The translations under genes and the position numbers were made by a program. Of a stretch of DNA of 64,000 bases, positions 10,772 through 21,616 are shown in pieces (position 1 is the first letter of the stretch; each line of letters starts with the position of its first letter). This DNA is from Stomoxys calcitrans. Lineage: Eukaryota; Arthropoda; Insecta; Diptera; Muscidae. Location of the stretch: the NCBI RefSeq assembly GCF_963082655.1, contig NC_081552.1, positions 187,810,075-187,874,074 on the forward strand, given 5' to 3'. Below the pieces are notes generated by a model that saw only the letters and a program-made list of their open reading frames with translations, did not search any database and was not told the DNA's origin.

Positions 10772-11195
10772 GTTTTTACCCACCACCATAGGAAGGGGGT
10801 ATACAAACCCAATAATTCCGCTTGTAACACCTCGAAATATCGATTAGCGACCGTTAAAATACCGGTCAATCTGTCCGGCTGTGGAAATCATCATAGCAGT
10901 CGAACGAATAATGATATCTGCTTGCGCAAGTAGTGCCTTGGGCCATATCGGTTCAAATGTAGATATAGCTCCCATATAAAGTGGTCCTTCAAGTTGATTT
11001 TGTGAGTCCCTAGAAGACTCAATTTTTGTCCAATTGTTTAAAATTTTACAAGCTTTGCTTATTTTGTCAAAAATTGGAGGCGTAAACTACAAATAAGCCT
11101 TTCCACTAAGTTCATTTGTGCAAATTTTTAGCACAATTTATGGTGGTGGGTTCCCAAGATTAGGGATTGACGAAATTGGCAGGTTTTTACTTGTT
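10772..11195 (+). mobile_element. HINE-A-like element, short and old
   Basis: Begins TTTTTACCCACCACCATAGG and has one or two body units. The 3' end is eroded (GGTGGTGGGTTCCCAAGATT, AGGTTTTTACTTGTT). The GACG microsatellite is almost gone. Both ends are recognisable, so the element is complete but internally shortened. Confidence 0.7.
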
Positions 11196-11473
11196 ATTGA
11201 TTGTCATTGCTATTTTATCCCACACCACTTTTAATAATAACTTTTTGCAACGCTTAGAAAGAGTGGTGATAGACATACCATTGGGTAAACTTATCGACTC
11301 AGAACCACTTTCTCATTCGTTTTAACCATGTCCGTCGGTGAGTTCTTTTAATCAAGTTGCTGGTTGTATTTTTACTCCAATCTTTGCATATGTTACTTTT
11401 TGGACCCAAGGCCAAGAACCAAATTGATTTTATTGAAAATGGGTTTAGTTTTCGATATTCGTCCCATTTAATA
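11196..11473. repeat. possible further DINE-type repeat, left part
   Basis: Contains GGTGATAGACATACCATTGG, TCGACTCAGAACCACTTTCT and AACCATGTCCGTCGGTGAG. The last resembles the block before the microsatellite of DINE-type repeats. The sequence seems to resume after the SINE at 11753, which would make the SINE an insertion. Class uncertain. Confidence 0.4.
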
Positions 11474-11752
11474 GGCCACCGTAGCGCAAAGGTTAACATG
11501 CCCGCCCATGACGCTGATCGCCTAGGTAGAAATCCTGGCGAGAACATCAGAACGAATTTTCAGCGGTGGTTATCCTCTTCTACTGCTGTTGACATTTGTG
11601 AGTTACTGTACCATTTGGTATGGCAGCCAAAGTAATGTCGCATTGCGGCATGCCGTTCGGACTCGGCTTTAAAAAGGAGGCCCTTTATCATTGAGCTTAA
11701 ACTTGAATCGTACAGTCTGATTAAATGTTCATGGGGAAATTTGCAATTTTTT
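11474..11752 (+). mobile_element. SINE family 1, copy 1 (tRNA-derived)
   Basis: The head looks like a tRNA: GTAGCGCAAAGGTTAACATG matches an RNA polymerase III A box, and a box-B-like element follows about 35 bases later (eroded here to GGTAGAAATCC). The body has CAGCGGTGGTTATCC, GGCATGCCGTTCGGACTCGG and AAAAAGGAGGCCC, ending near ATGTTCATGGGGAAATTTG. Shared along its length with 41609-41890 and 50861-51168, which shows it is a dispersed family and not a tRNA gene. Confidence 0.85.
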
Positions 11753-12049
11753 AACAAAGATTTTCTTTTGATTTGTACGAAATTTGGCACATATTTTTTT
11801 GTACCGATCTAAGGACTTCGGCACTCACTATTAGAAGTCGGTTCAGATACCGTCCCACGCTATAAACAAGAACTTTTTGTTTTTTTGCAAATAGGGAAAC
11901 GCAGAACCTCCACTTACTTTTCTTTTGACCCTAATAAGCAAAATAGAAAATATTATAGCGATCGGATAATGATAACCAGTGCCGGCCCCAAAGCTGCATG
12001 TATTACTTTCTAACGAAACCAGTTGAGGATTTAAGATCCTAGAAACAAA
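11753..12049. other. unassigned, possibly right part of the repeat at 11196
   Basis: ACGAAATTTGGCACATATTT and nearby sequence resemble repeat-body wording, but no end is seen. The rest, with several A/T tracts, is unassigned. Confidence 0.35.
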
Positions 12050-13119
12050 AACAAGTTAAAAGGCGTTGTGTTTGGCCTTTTATGGCCTCCAAAACCTTAA
12101 ATCGCGATATGGGTCTATATGGCAGCTATATGTAAGTCTTGATCGATCTAGACCAAATTGAAGAAATATGTGGAGGGGCTTATGCAATAAATGCGCCTTT
12201 TATGGGCCCAAAACATTAAATCGAGAGATCGGTCTATATGGCAGCTACATCCAAATCTAGACCGATCTGAATCAAATTGACGAAGGATGTCGAAGGTCCT
12301 AACACAACTCACTGTCCCAAATTTCGGCAACATCGGGCAACAAATGCGCCTTTTATGGGCCCAAAACTTTAAATCGAGAGATCGTTCTCATGGCAGCTAT
12401 ATCTAAATCTGATTCAATCAGGGCCAAATTGAAGAAACATGTCGAAGGGCCTAATACAACTCACTGTCCCAAATTTCAGCGAAATCGGATCATAAATGTG
12501 CCTTTTATGGGGCCAAGACTTCAAACAAGAGATCGATCTATATGGCAGCTATATCCATATCTGAACCAAATTGAAGGGGGATGTCGTGGAACCTAACATT
12601 GTCCCAAATTTCGGCGAAATCGAACAATAAATGAGCCTTTTATGGGCCCAACGCCTTAAATCGAGATATCGGTTTATATGGCAGCTATATCCAAATCTAA
12701 ACCAATCTGAGCCAAATTGAAGAAGGATGTCGGCTGGCTTAACACAACTCACTGTCCCAAACTTCAGCAAAATCGGATAATAAATGTGATTTTTATGGGC
12801 CTAAGACCCTAAATCGGTGGATCGGTCTATTAGGGGGCTATATCAAGATATAGTCCGATATAGCCCATCTACGAACTTAACCTGCTTATGGACAAAAGAA
12901 AGTATCTGTGCAAAGTTTCAGCTCAATACCTCTACTTTAAAAGGCTGTAGCGTGATTTCAACACACAGACGGACAGACGGATGGACGTTTCATAATCGTC
13001 TTAGATTTTTACGCTGATCAAGAATATGTATACTTTATAGGGTCGGAAATTGATATTTCGATGTGTTGCAAAGGGAATGACAAAATGAATATACCCCCAT
13101 CCTTCGGTGGTGGGTATAA
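12050..13119 (-). mobile_element. HINE-B with deleted hairpin
   Basis: Starts ACAAGTTAAAAGGCGTTGTG and passes straight into body sequence (GGCCTTTTATGGCC), so the hairpin and CCACCACC box are lost. It has about six body units and a microsatellite remnant ACAGACGGACAGACGGATGG near 12964. The 5' end is intact (CTTCGGTGGTGGGTATAA). Confidence 0.82.
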
Positions 13120-13137
13120 CAAAGCGCAACAATTTCA

Positions 13138-14326
13138 TTTTTATACCCTCCACCATAAGATGGGGGGTATACTAATTTCGTCATTCTGATTGTAACTACT
13201 CGAAATATTCGTCTGAGACCCCATAAAGTATATATATTCTTGATCGTCGTGACATTTTATGTCGATCTAGCCATGTCCGTCCGTCTGTCCGTCCGTCCGT
13301 CCGTCTGTCTGTCGAAAGCACGCTAACTTCCGAAGGAGTAAAGCTAGCCGCTTGAAATTTTGCACAAATACTTCTTATTAGTGTAGGTCGTTCGGTATTG
13401 TAAATGGGCCATATCGGTCCATGTTTTGATATAGCTGCCATATAAACCGATCTTGGGTCTTGACTTCTTGAGCCTCTAGAGTGCGCAATTCTTATCCGTT
13501 TTAAATGAAATTTTGCACGACGTGTTTTGTTATTATATCCAACAACTGCGCCAAGTATAGTTGAAATCGGTTCATAACCTGATATAGCTGCCATATAAAC
13601 CGATCTTGGGTCTTGACTTCTTGAGCCTCTAGCGTGCGCAATGCTTATCCGATCAGAATGAAATTTTGCACGACGTATTTTGTTATTATATCCAACAACT
13701 GTGCCAAGTATAGTTCAAATCGGTTCAATACCTGATATAGCTGTCATATAAACAGATCTGGGAACTTGACTTCTTGAGCTTCTAGAGGGCGCAATTCCTA
13801 TCCGATTTGGCTGAAATTTCGCAAGACGTTCTTGATTGTTACTTTCAACAAGTATGTCAAATAAAGTACAAGTCGGTTCACAACCTGATATAGCTGCCAT
13901 ATAAACCGATCTGGGATCTTGACTTCTTGAGTCTCTAGGGGTCGCAATTATTATCCGATTTGCCTGAAATTTTGTACGACGGATTCTTTCATGACCATCA
14001 ACATACGTGTTTATTATGGTCTGAATCGGTCCATAGCCCGATACAGCTCCCATATAAATCGATCTCTCTATTTTACTTTTTGAGCTCACAAAGAGCGCAA
14101 TTCTTATTCGAATTGGCTGACATTTTACACACGTCTTCAACATATAATTTAATTGTGGTCCAAACCGGACCATACCTTGATATCGCTCTAATAGTAGAGC
14201 AAATCTTTTCTTATATCCTTTTTTTTGCCTAAGAAGAGATGCCGGGAAAAGAACTCGACAAATGCGATCCATGGTGGAGGGTATATAAGATTCGGCCCGG
14301 CCGAACTTAGCACGCTTTTACTTGTT
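13138..14326 (+). mobile_element. HINE-A, full-length
   Basis: Complete: TTTATACCCTCCACCATAAG, then GTATATATATTCTTGATCG, a GTCC/GTCT microsatellite near 13268-13312, six body units spaced 153 bp (for example TATAAACCGATC at 13441 and 13594), then ATGGTGGAGGGTATATAAGA, hairpin TTCGGCCCGGCCGAA and ACGCTTTTACTTGTT. Because 153 is a multiple of three, long spurious frames run through it (for example 185 codons at 13715-14272). Confidence 0.9.
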
Positions 14327-14334
14327 GTATAATA

Positions 14335-15260
14335 GAAGATTATGGATCATGTTTTCCTCTAGCCGAACGTAGAATAGATTTTCAAGCCCCTCAAACTCCT
14401 GCGCTCCTTCTCCAATTTCTGACACCCTGTTTCCAGATGTCTCCTTCCACTTGGTTACTCCATCGGAGTGTTGGTCTTCCCCTTCTGCGTGTTCTATTAT
14501 GGTCGCCTTCAAAGACTTCTTCAATGGAGCTTCTTCATTCATTCTGACAACATGGCCTAGACAACGCAATCATTGTATTTTGATGAGTGTAACTATGCCA
14601 TCGTAATCATGCAGCTCATGCAGTTCGTGTTTGATACGACGTCTATATTCTCCATTAACCAAGACTGGTTCATACATTTTACGAAGGATCATTCTCTCAA
14701 ACACTCCAAGTACTTCCTTAGATGCTTTTGCAAGCAGCCATGTTTCGGAGCCATACAACAGCATGGGTTCAATCAGTGATTTGTATAGTGTATTTTTCGT
14801 CTGTTGAGAGGTGGCTTTGCTCCTCAACTGCTTGTTCAAACCAAAATAGCATCTGCTAAAGAATAATATCCTTCGTTTTATTTCGAAACTGGTTGTTGGT
14901 GTTGCAGCCAAATTTTCATGTGTAGGTGATTTCAAACTGGTGTAATTTGTTTCGGTTACAGCTGTGCCGAGGTAGATAAAGTTGCTAACTATCTCAAAGT
15001 TGCAGTTCCCATCTTTCCGAATTTCTTTGTCTCTCGGGTATACAAGGCTTTGTGGAAGTTGATATCATCCGCTTTGTCATAATCATTTACTGCCAAACCC
15101 ACGTGACGGGCCCATTACATCGATGTCGTCGGCTTAGACGAGTAGTATATGTCTCTTGTAAGTAGTGTGCCATGCCTCTTCTCACCTGCATTTCGAACAA
15201 CCATAATACAAGCATATAAAAGAGAACACACAATAGGCGACCCGTTCGGAGAGGTTCTTT
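14335..15260 (-). mobile_element. non-LTR retrotransposon relic, post-RT and 3' end
   Basis: Minus-strand translation gives FEIKRRILFFSRCYFGLNKQ then LRSKATSQQTKNTLYKSL (about 14760-14880), LLYGSETWLLAKASKEVLGV and FERMILRKMYEPVLVNGEYR (about 14630-14760), then LGHVVRMNEEAPLKKS near 14510-14560. This is the region after the polymerase in endonuclease/reverse-transcriptase elements, as at 49629. The 3' end lies near 14335. The upstream part (to 15260) is more decayed, and stops are present. Confidence 0.82.
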
Positions 15261-15327
15261 TTAACTGAGGAGTGTGTATCAGCAATCGTCATCCTGCAAA
15301 GTCGTGTTCGGGAAAAGTGTCTATGGA

Positions 15328-15645
15328 GCCAGCCCACCCCCATAACACCACCCAAATAGGAAGTATTTGCTGACCATTACAATATGAGGCTCAAATAAAA
15401 GGTATTTTAGAACGAATCTGGTATATATTTTCAAAGCCAAGTCACTGAGTGGTGGCCCCATCTCCCAAAACCTCCCCCAAATCGGTCATGTTGGCCGACT
15501 ATGAAAAATGGAGCTCAAATGAAGGGTATTTGGGAGTAGCCCATAAATCTGACATCAACATTCGGAACCAACTGCCTAGGGGACGTCCCACCTTCACGAC
15601 AACCCCCAAGTAGGACGTATTTCGGATATTGAAAGGCTTAAAACT
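15328..15645. repeat. repeat family E, fragment 1
   Basis: Contains ACACCACCCAAATAGGAAGT, TATTTGCTGACCATTACAAT and GTCACTGAGTGGTGGCCCC. These recur at 38143-39210 (ACACCACCCAAATAGTAAGT), where degenerate tandem copies are seen. Non-coding. Confidence 0.7.
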
Positions 15646-15788
15646 GGGCACAATTCTAAATTTCAGCGAAATCGGTTAAAAAATTAAGCTTTTATGCCCT
15701 TCAGACTCCCTATCGGGGAATGGGTCTATATGGCAGCTATATCGAAATATAGTCCGATCTGAACCATATTTGCGTCAGATGTCGGATG
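15646..15788 (-). mobile_element. HINE-B single body unit
   Basis: One minus-oriented unit (TTCAGCGAAATCGGTTAAAA, GGTCTATATGGCAGCTATAT, TAGTCCGATCTGAACC) lying inside repeat family E. No termini. Possibly a deletion relic of a full insertion. Confidence 0.65.
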
Positions 15789-15882
15789 ACGTATTTGCTC
15801 ACCAACACAATTTGGGTCTTCAGGAAAGTGGAGCTCGATATTCGCAGTTTTAAGGGCCCATACCCTAAACCGGACATAAAGG
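15789..15882. repeat. repeat family E, continuation
   Basis: ATTTGCTCACCAACACAATT and GGGCCCATACCCTAAACCGG resemble 38430-38520, so family E resumes on the far side of the HINE-B piece. Confidence 0.55.
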
Positions 15883-15883
15883 G

Positions 15884-16288
15884 TGATTTTTTTGAGGTTA
15901 GGATTTTCATGCATTAGTATTTGACAGATCACGTGGGATTTCAGACATGGTGTCAAAGAGAAAGATGCTCAGTATGCTTTGACATTTCATCATGAATAGA
16001 CTTACTAACGAGCAACGCTTGCAAATCATTGAATTTTATTACCAAAATCAGTGTTCGGTTCGAAATGTGTTCATTCACCGTTCAGCGATGAGGCTCATTT
16101 CTGGTTGAATGGCTACGTAAATAAGCAAAATTGCCGCATTTGGAGTGAAGAGCAACCAGAAGCCGTTCAAGAACTGCCCATGCATCCCGAAAAATGCACT
16201 GTTTGGTGTGGTTTGTACGCTGGTGGAATCATTGGACCGTATTTTTTCAAAGATGCTGTTGGACGCAACGTTACGGTGAATGAACACA
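15884..16288 (+). mobile_element. mariner transposase relic with 5' UTR, internally deleted
   Basis: The leader (GAGGTTAGGATTTTCATGCA) and start codon at 15992 are followed by MNRLTNEQRLQIIEFYYQNQ then CSVRNVF, the family N-terminus. After a large internal deletion it resumes in another frame with FSDEAHFWLNGYVNKQNCRI, EEQPEAVQELPMHPEK and TVWCGLYAGGIIGPYFFKD. The first catalytic Asp (SDEAHF) is kept. It stops at NVTVNE, cut by a solo HINE-B end. The 117-codon frame at 16051-16404 is a chimera of mariner and HINE. Confidence 0.87.
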
Positions 16289-16350
16289 TTTATATACCCG
16301 AGGTGGTGGGTATCCAAAGTTCGGCCGAACTTAATGCCTTTTTACTTGTT
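16289..16350 (+). mobile_element. solo HINE-B 3' end
   Basis: Only the 3' terminus is present: TATATACCCGAGGTGGTGGG, TATCCAAA, a perfect 12-bp palindrome GTTCGGCCGAAC (shortened hairpin), then CTTAATGCCTTTTTACTTGTT. No body, microsatellite or 5' end. Confidence 0.8.
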
Positions 16351-18040
16351 ACTTGGTGGGTATCAAGTGCAGTGGTAGGTGACTTAACCCATTTGCCATC
16401 TTAAACCATCTTTGGAGCACATAGCTTAGAGTTTTTCCATATTCAGACTTTCTGTATACTTTACTGGAGTGCAAACCGATATGTTGTCATGTTAAAAATG
16501 AAGTGAAGAGATTATTTAACCTACCCCACGATGATAGAAACCCAAGTGTCTACATTTTCTGGGTTACAAATCCAAATTAATTTAGGCATTGTTTCAACAG
16601 AATTAGTTATTTTTAATATGCTTTGTTTAATTGCTGGTTTTGTTTTTGCAACATAAAAAGCCCTGCATATGCCACATTCCAAGTTGAATCCATATATAGT
16701 TCATGAGAACTCACATACGTTTGTACATACATACACACATTTGTATGAATGTCTCTATGCGTAGATAGGATTTCTTTTAACACATTTAACATTTGTAAGA
16801 ATTTCTTTCTTTTGTAATATCATTTCCTGCAACATTTATGTGCCACCGCTGTTAAATCTTTGTTAAAACGAAGTTTTCTGTTGTTAAACAATTTCTTTTG
16901 TTAGACTTCCTGTCACCACCACTACCCTGCCATATTGCCCCACCGCAAGCAACCTATACAAGTCCTATTTTTCCTTGCTGCAGATACGCCTTCACCAGAC
17001 CAACCTGCCAACGTTGTACATCATTCTACAAACAAGGAACACCCTCCCACCCGTTTTAAGTACAATGACTTTCTACATTTTTCTTAATACCCTTATGTAC
17101 GTAGGTAGGTTATCATCATCGTCGCCATCATCTATGCTTCTGCATGTGACACAGTGCAAAGAAGTCAACATTTTCACATAGAAATCCGGAGACGGCAGCG
17201 GAAGTGAATTCACACACACCCATACTTATGACATGGATGTAAACAGTGTATGTCACATGTGAATGTATGTCGGTGTACTCGAAAGACGTTTTCATTTGCA
17301 ACACTTTCGGTAATGAAAATAAGTAAATGTAGTGAAGCCCTTCAATTTCAAAACATATTATTGTAGCTAAACCAAAAATTTGTGCGAAAAGTACTTTCCA
17401 CACTTTCCACACTACATAACTGCAAGTGCAGAAAAGTCAATGGGGCATAAACAGTTTTGACAGGTTGAAATCTAATCTTCACTCTTGGAAAATATTCAGC
17501 TGATGACATTGTGCAACCGTTTGGGATTAATGTCTGGGGTAGGAAAGCTCCAAGTTAAGGTGAAGGTGGTAGAGCAAAACCGTTTAAGTGTGTCGCCTTC
17601 TCAGACCAAACATTTTTATGGCGCTATATATGTACAAATTTAAAAGCTCCACCGCCGATATGCCGTCCCTATATTTAATATAGAGAAATTTAAAATCATT
17701 GATTGGTATTGAAAACCAGCCGCATCGGTTCAAGTTTCGATGGCTTTCAAGTTTTGTTATTTTAAAGGTTGGTAAAAACCTTTAAAGTTTTCCACCTGGT
17801 TTTAACCCCATATAACGCATTGTAAGTTTTCAGCACATAGAAAACTTCACGAAAAATTTCTATTTTCACGCTTTGGCACGTGAGATGTTGAAAAACTCCA
17901 TAAAAGTTCAAAACTCGATAGCAACAATATCCAGAGAGTAGAGAAATCCGACGGAAATCAAGTTAAATGTAGAAAGTGGTGGTATATTAGCATTAGGACA
18001 GAAGCTAAGGAAACTATGACCCTATGAAAATGTAACAAGT
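16351..18040. other. longest stretch without recognised repeats
   Basis: About 1.7 kb with no transposon signature and no credible open frame. AT-rich, with short ACATACATACAC and ATCATCATCG runs (about 16720-16740 and 17110-17130). It could be host intergenic or intronic DNA; nothing seen decides between them. Confidence 0.5.
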
Positions 18041-18135
18041 AACAAGTAAGAGCGTGCTAAGTTCGGCCGGCCCGAATCTTATATTCCCTCCACCATGCAT
18101 CGCATTCGTCGAGTTTTTTTTATCGGTATCTCTTT
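18041..18135 (-). mobile_element. HINE-A 3' end, split by a HINE-B
   Basis: AACAAGTAAGAGCGTGCTAA, the hairpin TTCGGCCGGCCCGAA (arms slightly altered), CCCTCCACCATGCATCGC and TATCGGTATCTCTTT. It stops at CTCTT, where HINE-B begins, and HINE-A sequence resumes at 18934. Confidence 0.8.
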
Positions 18136-18933
18136 CATACCCACCGACGAAGGATGGGGATATATTCATTATGCCATTCTGTTTGCGACACATCGAAATA
18201 TCCACTTTCGACCCTATAAAGTGTTCATATTCTCGATCAGCGTAAAAATCTGAGACGATCTTGCCATCTCCGTCCGTCCGCCCATCCGTCTGTTGAAAAC
18301 ACGCTACTTTACACAGATTCTTTTTTTTTATCCATAAGCAGGTTAAATTCGAAGATGGCCTCTATCGGACTATATCATGATTTAGCCCCCCTATAGACCG
18401 ATCCGCCGATTTAGGGTCTTACGCCCATAAAAGCCACATTTATTATCCGATTTTGCTGAAATTTGGGACAGTGAAATGTGTTAAGCCACTCGATATCCCT
18501 CTTCAATTTGGCCGCGATCGGTTCAGGTTTGAATATAGCTGTCATATAGACCGATCTGTCGAATTAAGGTTTTGGGCCTAAAAAGGCGCATTTATTGTCC
18601 GATTTTGCCAAAATTTGAAACAGTGAGTTGTGTTAGGCCAATCGACATCCTTATTCAATTTGTCCAAGATCGGTCCAGATTTGGACATAGCTTCCATATA
18701 GACCTTTTTCTCGATTTAAGGTTTTGGGACCATAAAAGACGCATTTATTATTCGACTTCGCCGAAATTTGAGACCGTGAGCTATTATAGGCCCTTTGGCA
18801 TCCTTCTTCAATTTGGCTCAGATCTGTTCCGATTTGGATATAGCGGCCCTATAAACCGATCTCCTGAGTTAAGTTCTTGGGCCCATAAAAAGCGCATTTA
18901 TTGTCCGATTTTGCTGAAATTTAGGACAGTGAC
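18136..18933 (+). mobile_element. HINE-B nested in HINE-A, 3' truncated
   Basis: Plus-oriented, starting CATACCCACCGACGAAGGAT, with CTATAAAGTGTTCATATTCT, a short CCGTCCGTCCGCCC microsatellite and about four body units. It stops at AGGACAGTGACTCCAG without a hairpin. The flanks on both sides are HINE-A in the opposite orientation, so it inserted into that element and later lost its 3' part. Confidence 0.8.
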
Positions 18934-19166
18934 TCCAGATCGGGTTATATGACGACTCCAGATCGGTAAATATGACAGCTATATCAGGCTATAGACCGAT
19001 TTGAACTACATTCAACAGTTGTTGCAAATCTTAACAAATCACCACATGCAAAATTTCAGCCAAATCTGATAAGAATTGCACCCTCTAGTGATTCAAAAAG
19101 TCAAGATCGAAGATCGGTTTATATGGCAGCTATATCAAAACATGAACCTATATGGCTCATTTACAA
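18934..19166 (-). mobile_element. HINE-A body, continuation of 18041 copy
   Basis: Body units (AATATGACAGCTATATCAGG, AAGATCGGTTTATATGGCAG) leading to CATTTACAATC, where it changes abruptly to retrotransposon sequence. The 5' terminus is missing. Confidence 0.75.
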
Positions 19167-19953
19167 TCATAGGCAAACTATTGCCCACTCCATGGAAAAT
19201 GCCTCGAAATCCGTACAAGGGTACCGGAAGCCTTCTCCAAGAAACCCATGGTACAACCAAGAGTGTCGAGATCCTACTGAAGCCAAGAATGCGGCAAATG
19301 GAGCAACCCTGCCATCGGTAGCAATGCGACAGATGAAGGAGAGGTATCGGGAGAAAAGGAGAGAAGAGAAGCGTCTATTCCGCAGAAAGAAAAAAGAAAT
19401 GGAAAGGTGTGAGAGTGAGCGAATTGAGTTGTACAGGAGTCAGAATGAAGTCCGGAAATTCTACCAAAGAATTAAACATCAAAACGATGGCTCTGGTGCA
19501 GGCACATCCTCCTGCAGAGGCAAAGAAGGAAATCTGGTAAATGACACAGATAACATGCTGAGGATATGGAAAAAACATTTTACCCAACTGCTCGTGTCCG
19601 ATGTTGGCGGCGAAGGGGATATCGCAGAACCATTCCCCGATGATGGTATAGAATGTTTACCCCCTTGTCAGAATGAGGTCCAAGTAGCAGTGACCCGACT
19701 AAAAAACAACAAGGCAGCAGGAGCCGACAAGTTACCCGCTGAACTATTCAAGACCGGAGGCGACAAGCTGATAAGGCGTGTGCATCAGCTCATCTGCGCA
19801 ATCTGGCTAGAAGAACGCATACCTGATGATTGGAACCTTAAGATACTACGTCCCGTACCCAAGAAAGGAGACAAGACGGAATGTGGCAACTACAGAGGAA
19901 TAAGTCTCCTTCCCATCCATACAAGATACTCTCGAGCGTGCTGTGTGAAAGAT
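19167..19953 (+). mobile_element. non-LTR retrotransposon relic, copy 1 (linker and RT start)
   Basis: Encodes the linker after the endonuclease (IAHSMENASKSVQGYRKPSP, MRQMKERYREKRREEKRLFR, QNEVRKFYQRIKHQ) and the reverse-transcriptase start: RLKNNKAAGADKLPAELFKT, AIWLEERIPDDWNL, ILRPVPKKGDKTECGNYRGI then SLLP. Directly after SLLP the frame is broken, a lesion shared with copy 2. It ends at GAAAGAT (19953), where HINE-A starts. Endonuclease and catalytic palm are absent. Clade not firmly assigned; it resembles arthropod endonuclease/reverse-transcriptase (RTE-like) elements. Confidence 0.85.
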
Positions 19954-20660
19954 AACAAGTATAAGCGTGCTAAGTTCGGCCGGGCCGAATCTTATATACC
20001 CTCCACCATGGATCGCATTTGTCGAGTTCTACTCCCGGCATCTCTTCTTAGGCAAAAAATGATATAAGAAAAGATTTGCTCTGCTATTAGAGCGATATCA
20101 AGATATGGTCCGGTTTGGACCACAATTAAATTATATTTATGTTGGAGACCTGTGTAAAATGTCAGCCAATTCGAATAAGAATTGCGCTCTTTGGGGGCTC
20201 AAGAAGTAAAATAGAGAGATCGATTTATATGGGAGCTGTATCGGGCTATAGACAGATTCAGACCATAATAAACACGTATGTTGATAGTCATGAGAGGATC
20301 TGTTGTACAAAATTTCAGGCAAATCGGATAATAAAAGCGACCTCTAGGGGTCAAGAAATCAAGATTCCAGATCGGTTTATATGACAGCTATATCAGGTTA
20401 TGAACCGATTTGAGCCTTATTTGACACAGTTGTTGAAAGTAAAAATAAAATACGTCATGCAAAATTTCAGCCAAATCGGATAGGAATTGCGCCCTCTAGA
20501 AGCTCAAGAAGTCAAATCCCCAGATCTGTTTATATGAAAGCTATATCAGCTTATGGACCGATTTCAACCATACTTGACACAGTTGTTGGATATCATAACG
20601 AAATACTTCGTGCAAAAATTCATTCAAATCGAATAAGAATTGTGCCCTCTAGAGGCTCAA

Positions 20661-21273
20661 GAAGTCAAGACCCAAGATCGGTTTATATGGCAGCTATATC
20701 AGGTTATGGACCGATTTGAACCATACTTGGCACAGTTGTTGGATATAATATCAAAACACGTCGTGCAAAATTTCATTTCAATCGATTAAGAATTGCGCAC
20801 TCTAGAGGCTCAAGAAGTCAAGACCCAAGATCGGTTTATATGGCAGCTATATCAGGTTATGAACCGATTTGAACCTTTTTTGACACAGTTGTTGAATATC
20901 ATAACAAAACACGTCGTGCAAAATTTCATTCTGATCGGATAAGAATTGCGCACGCTAGAGGCTCAAGAAGTCAAGACCCAAGATCGGTTCATATGGCAGC
21001 TATATCAAAACATGAACCGATTTGAACTATACTTGGCACAGTTGTTGGATATCATAGCAAAACACGTCGTGCAAAATTTCATTCCAATCGGATAAGAATT
21101 GCGCACGCTAGAGGCTCAAGAAGTCAAGACCCAAGATCGGTTTATATGGCAGCTATATCAGGTTATGGACCGATTTGAACCATACTTGGCACAGTTGTTG
21201 GATATCATAGCAAAACACGTCGTGCAAAATTTCATTCCAATCGGATAAGAATTGCGCACGCTAGAGGCTCAAG
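20661..21273. repeat. 153-bp tandem array of HINE-A
   Basis: The marker GAAGTCAAGACC starts at 20661, 20814, 20967, 21120 and 21273, each step exactly 153 bases. Units share AATTTCATTCCAATCGGATA, a GCGCAC(G/T)CTAGAGGCTCAAG box and GGTTTATATGGCAGCTATAT. The same spacing is found in HINE-B. It is a multiple of three, so reading frames stay open across units. Confidence 0.92.
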
Positions 21274-21425
21274 AAGTCAAGACCCAAGATCGGTTTATAT
21301 GGCAGCTATATCAAAACATGGACCGATATGGCCCATTTACAATACCAACCGACCTACACTAATAAGAAGTATTTGTGCAAAATTTCAAGCGGCTAGCTTT
21401 ACTCCTTCGGAAGTTAGCGTGCTTT

Positions 21426-21483
21426 CGACAGACAGACGGACGGACGGACGGACGGACGGACGGACGGACAGACGGACGGACAT
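21426..21483. repeat. GACG microsatellite of HINE-A
   Basis: Starts with GACA units, then an almost perfect run of GACG to GGACATGGCTAGATCGAC. It is the longest clean plus-strand example here; 43127-43184 shows the same on the opposite strand. Confidence 0.9.
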
Positions 21484-21616
21484 GGCTAGATCGACATAAA
21501 ATGTCGCGACGATCAAGAATATATATACTTTATGGGGTCTCAGACGACTATTTCGAGTAGTTACAAACAGAATGACGAAATTAGTATACCCCCCATCTTA
21601 TGGTGGAGGGTATAAA

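Larger units (their letters stand above)
19954..21616 (-). mobile_element. HINE-A, full-length, inserted in retrotransposon copy 1
   Basis: Complete from AACAAGTATAAGCGTGCTAA, hairpin and CCCTCCACCATGG to CTTATGGTGGAGGGTATAA. The body contains at least five successive units spaced exactly 153 bp and a clean GACG microsatellite. The insertion point can be read from copy 2 of the retrotransposon, which has an uninterrupted GAAAGATTAAAACC at 23012-23025. Confidence 0.9.

Noticed and set aside
16051..16404. 117-codon plus-strand open frame as a gene
   Set aside because: It joins a mariner transposase fragment to a solo HINE-B 3' end and unrelated sequence. The start lies beyond an internal deletion of the mariner.
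19123..20067. 314-codon open frame as an intact gene
   Set aside because: It is a composite of HINE-A sequence, retrotransposon linker and RT start, a frameshift and the next HINE-A. No complete domain remains.
20661..21273. CRISPR-like array or regulatory repeat
   Set aside because: Units are 153 bp, contiguous, without unique spacers, and part of a transposable element in a eukaryotic genome.
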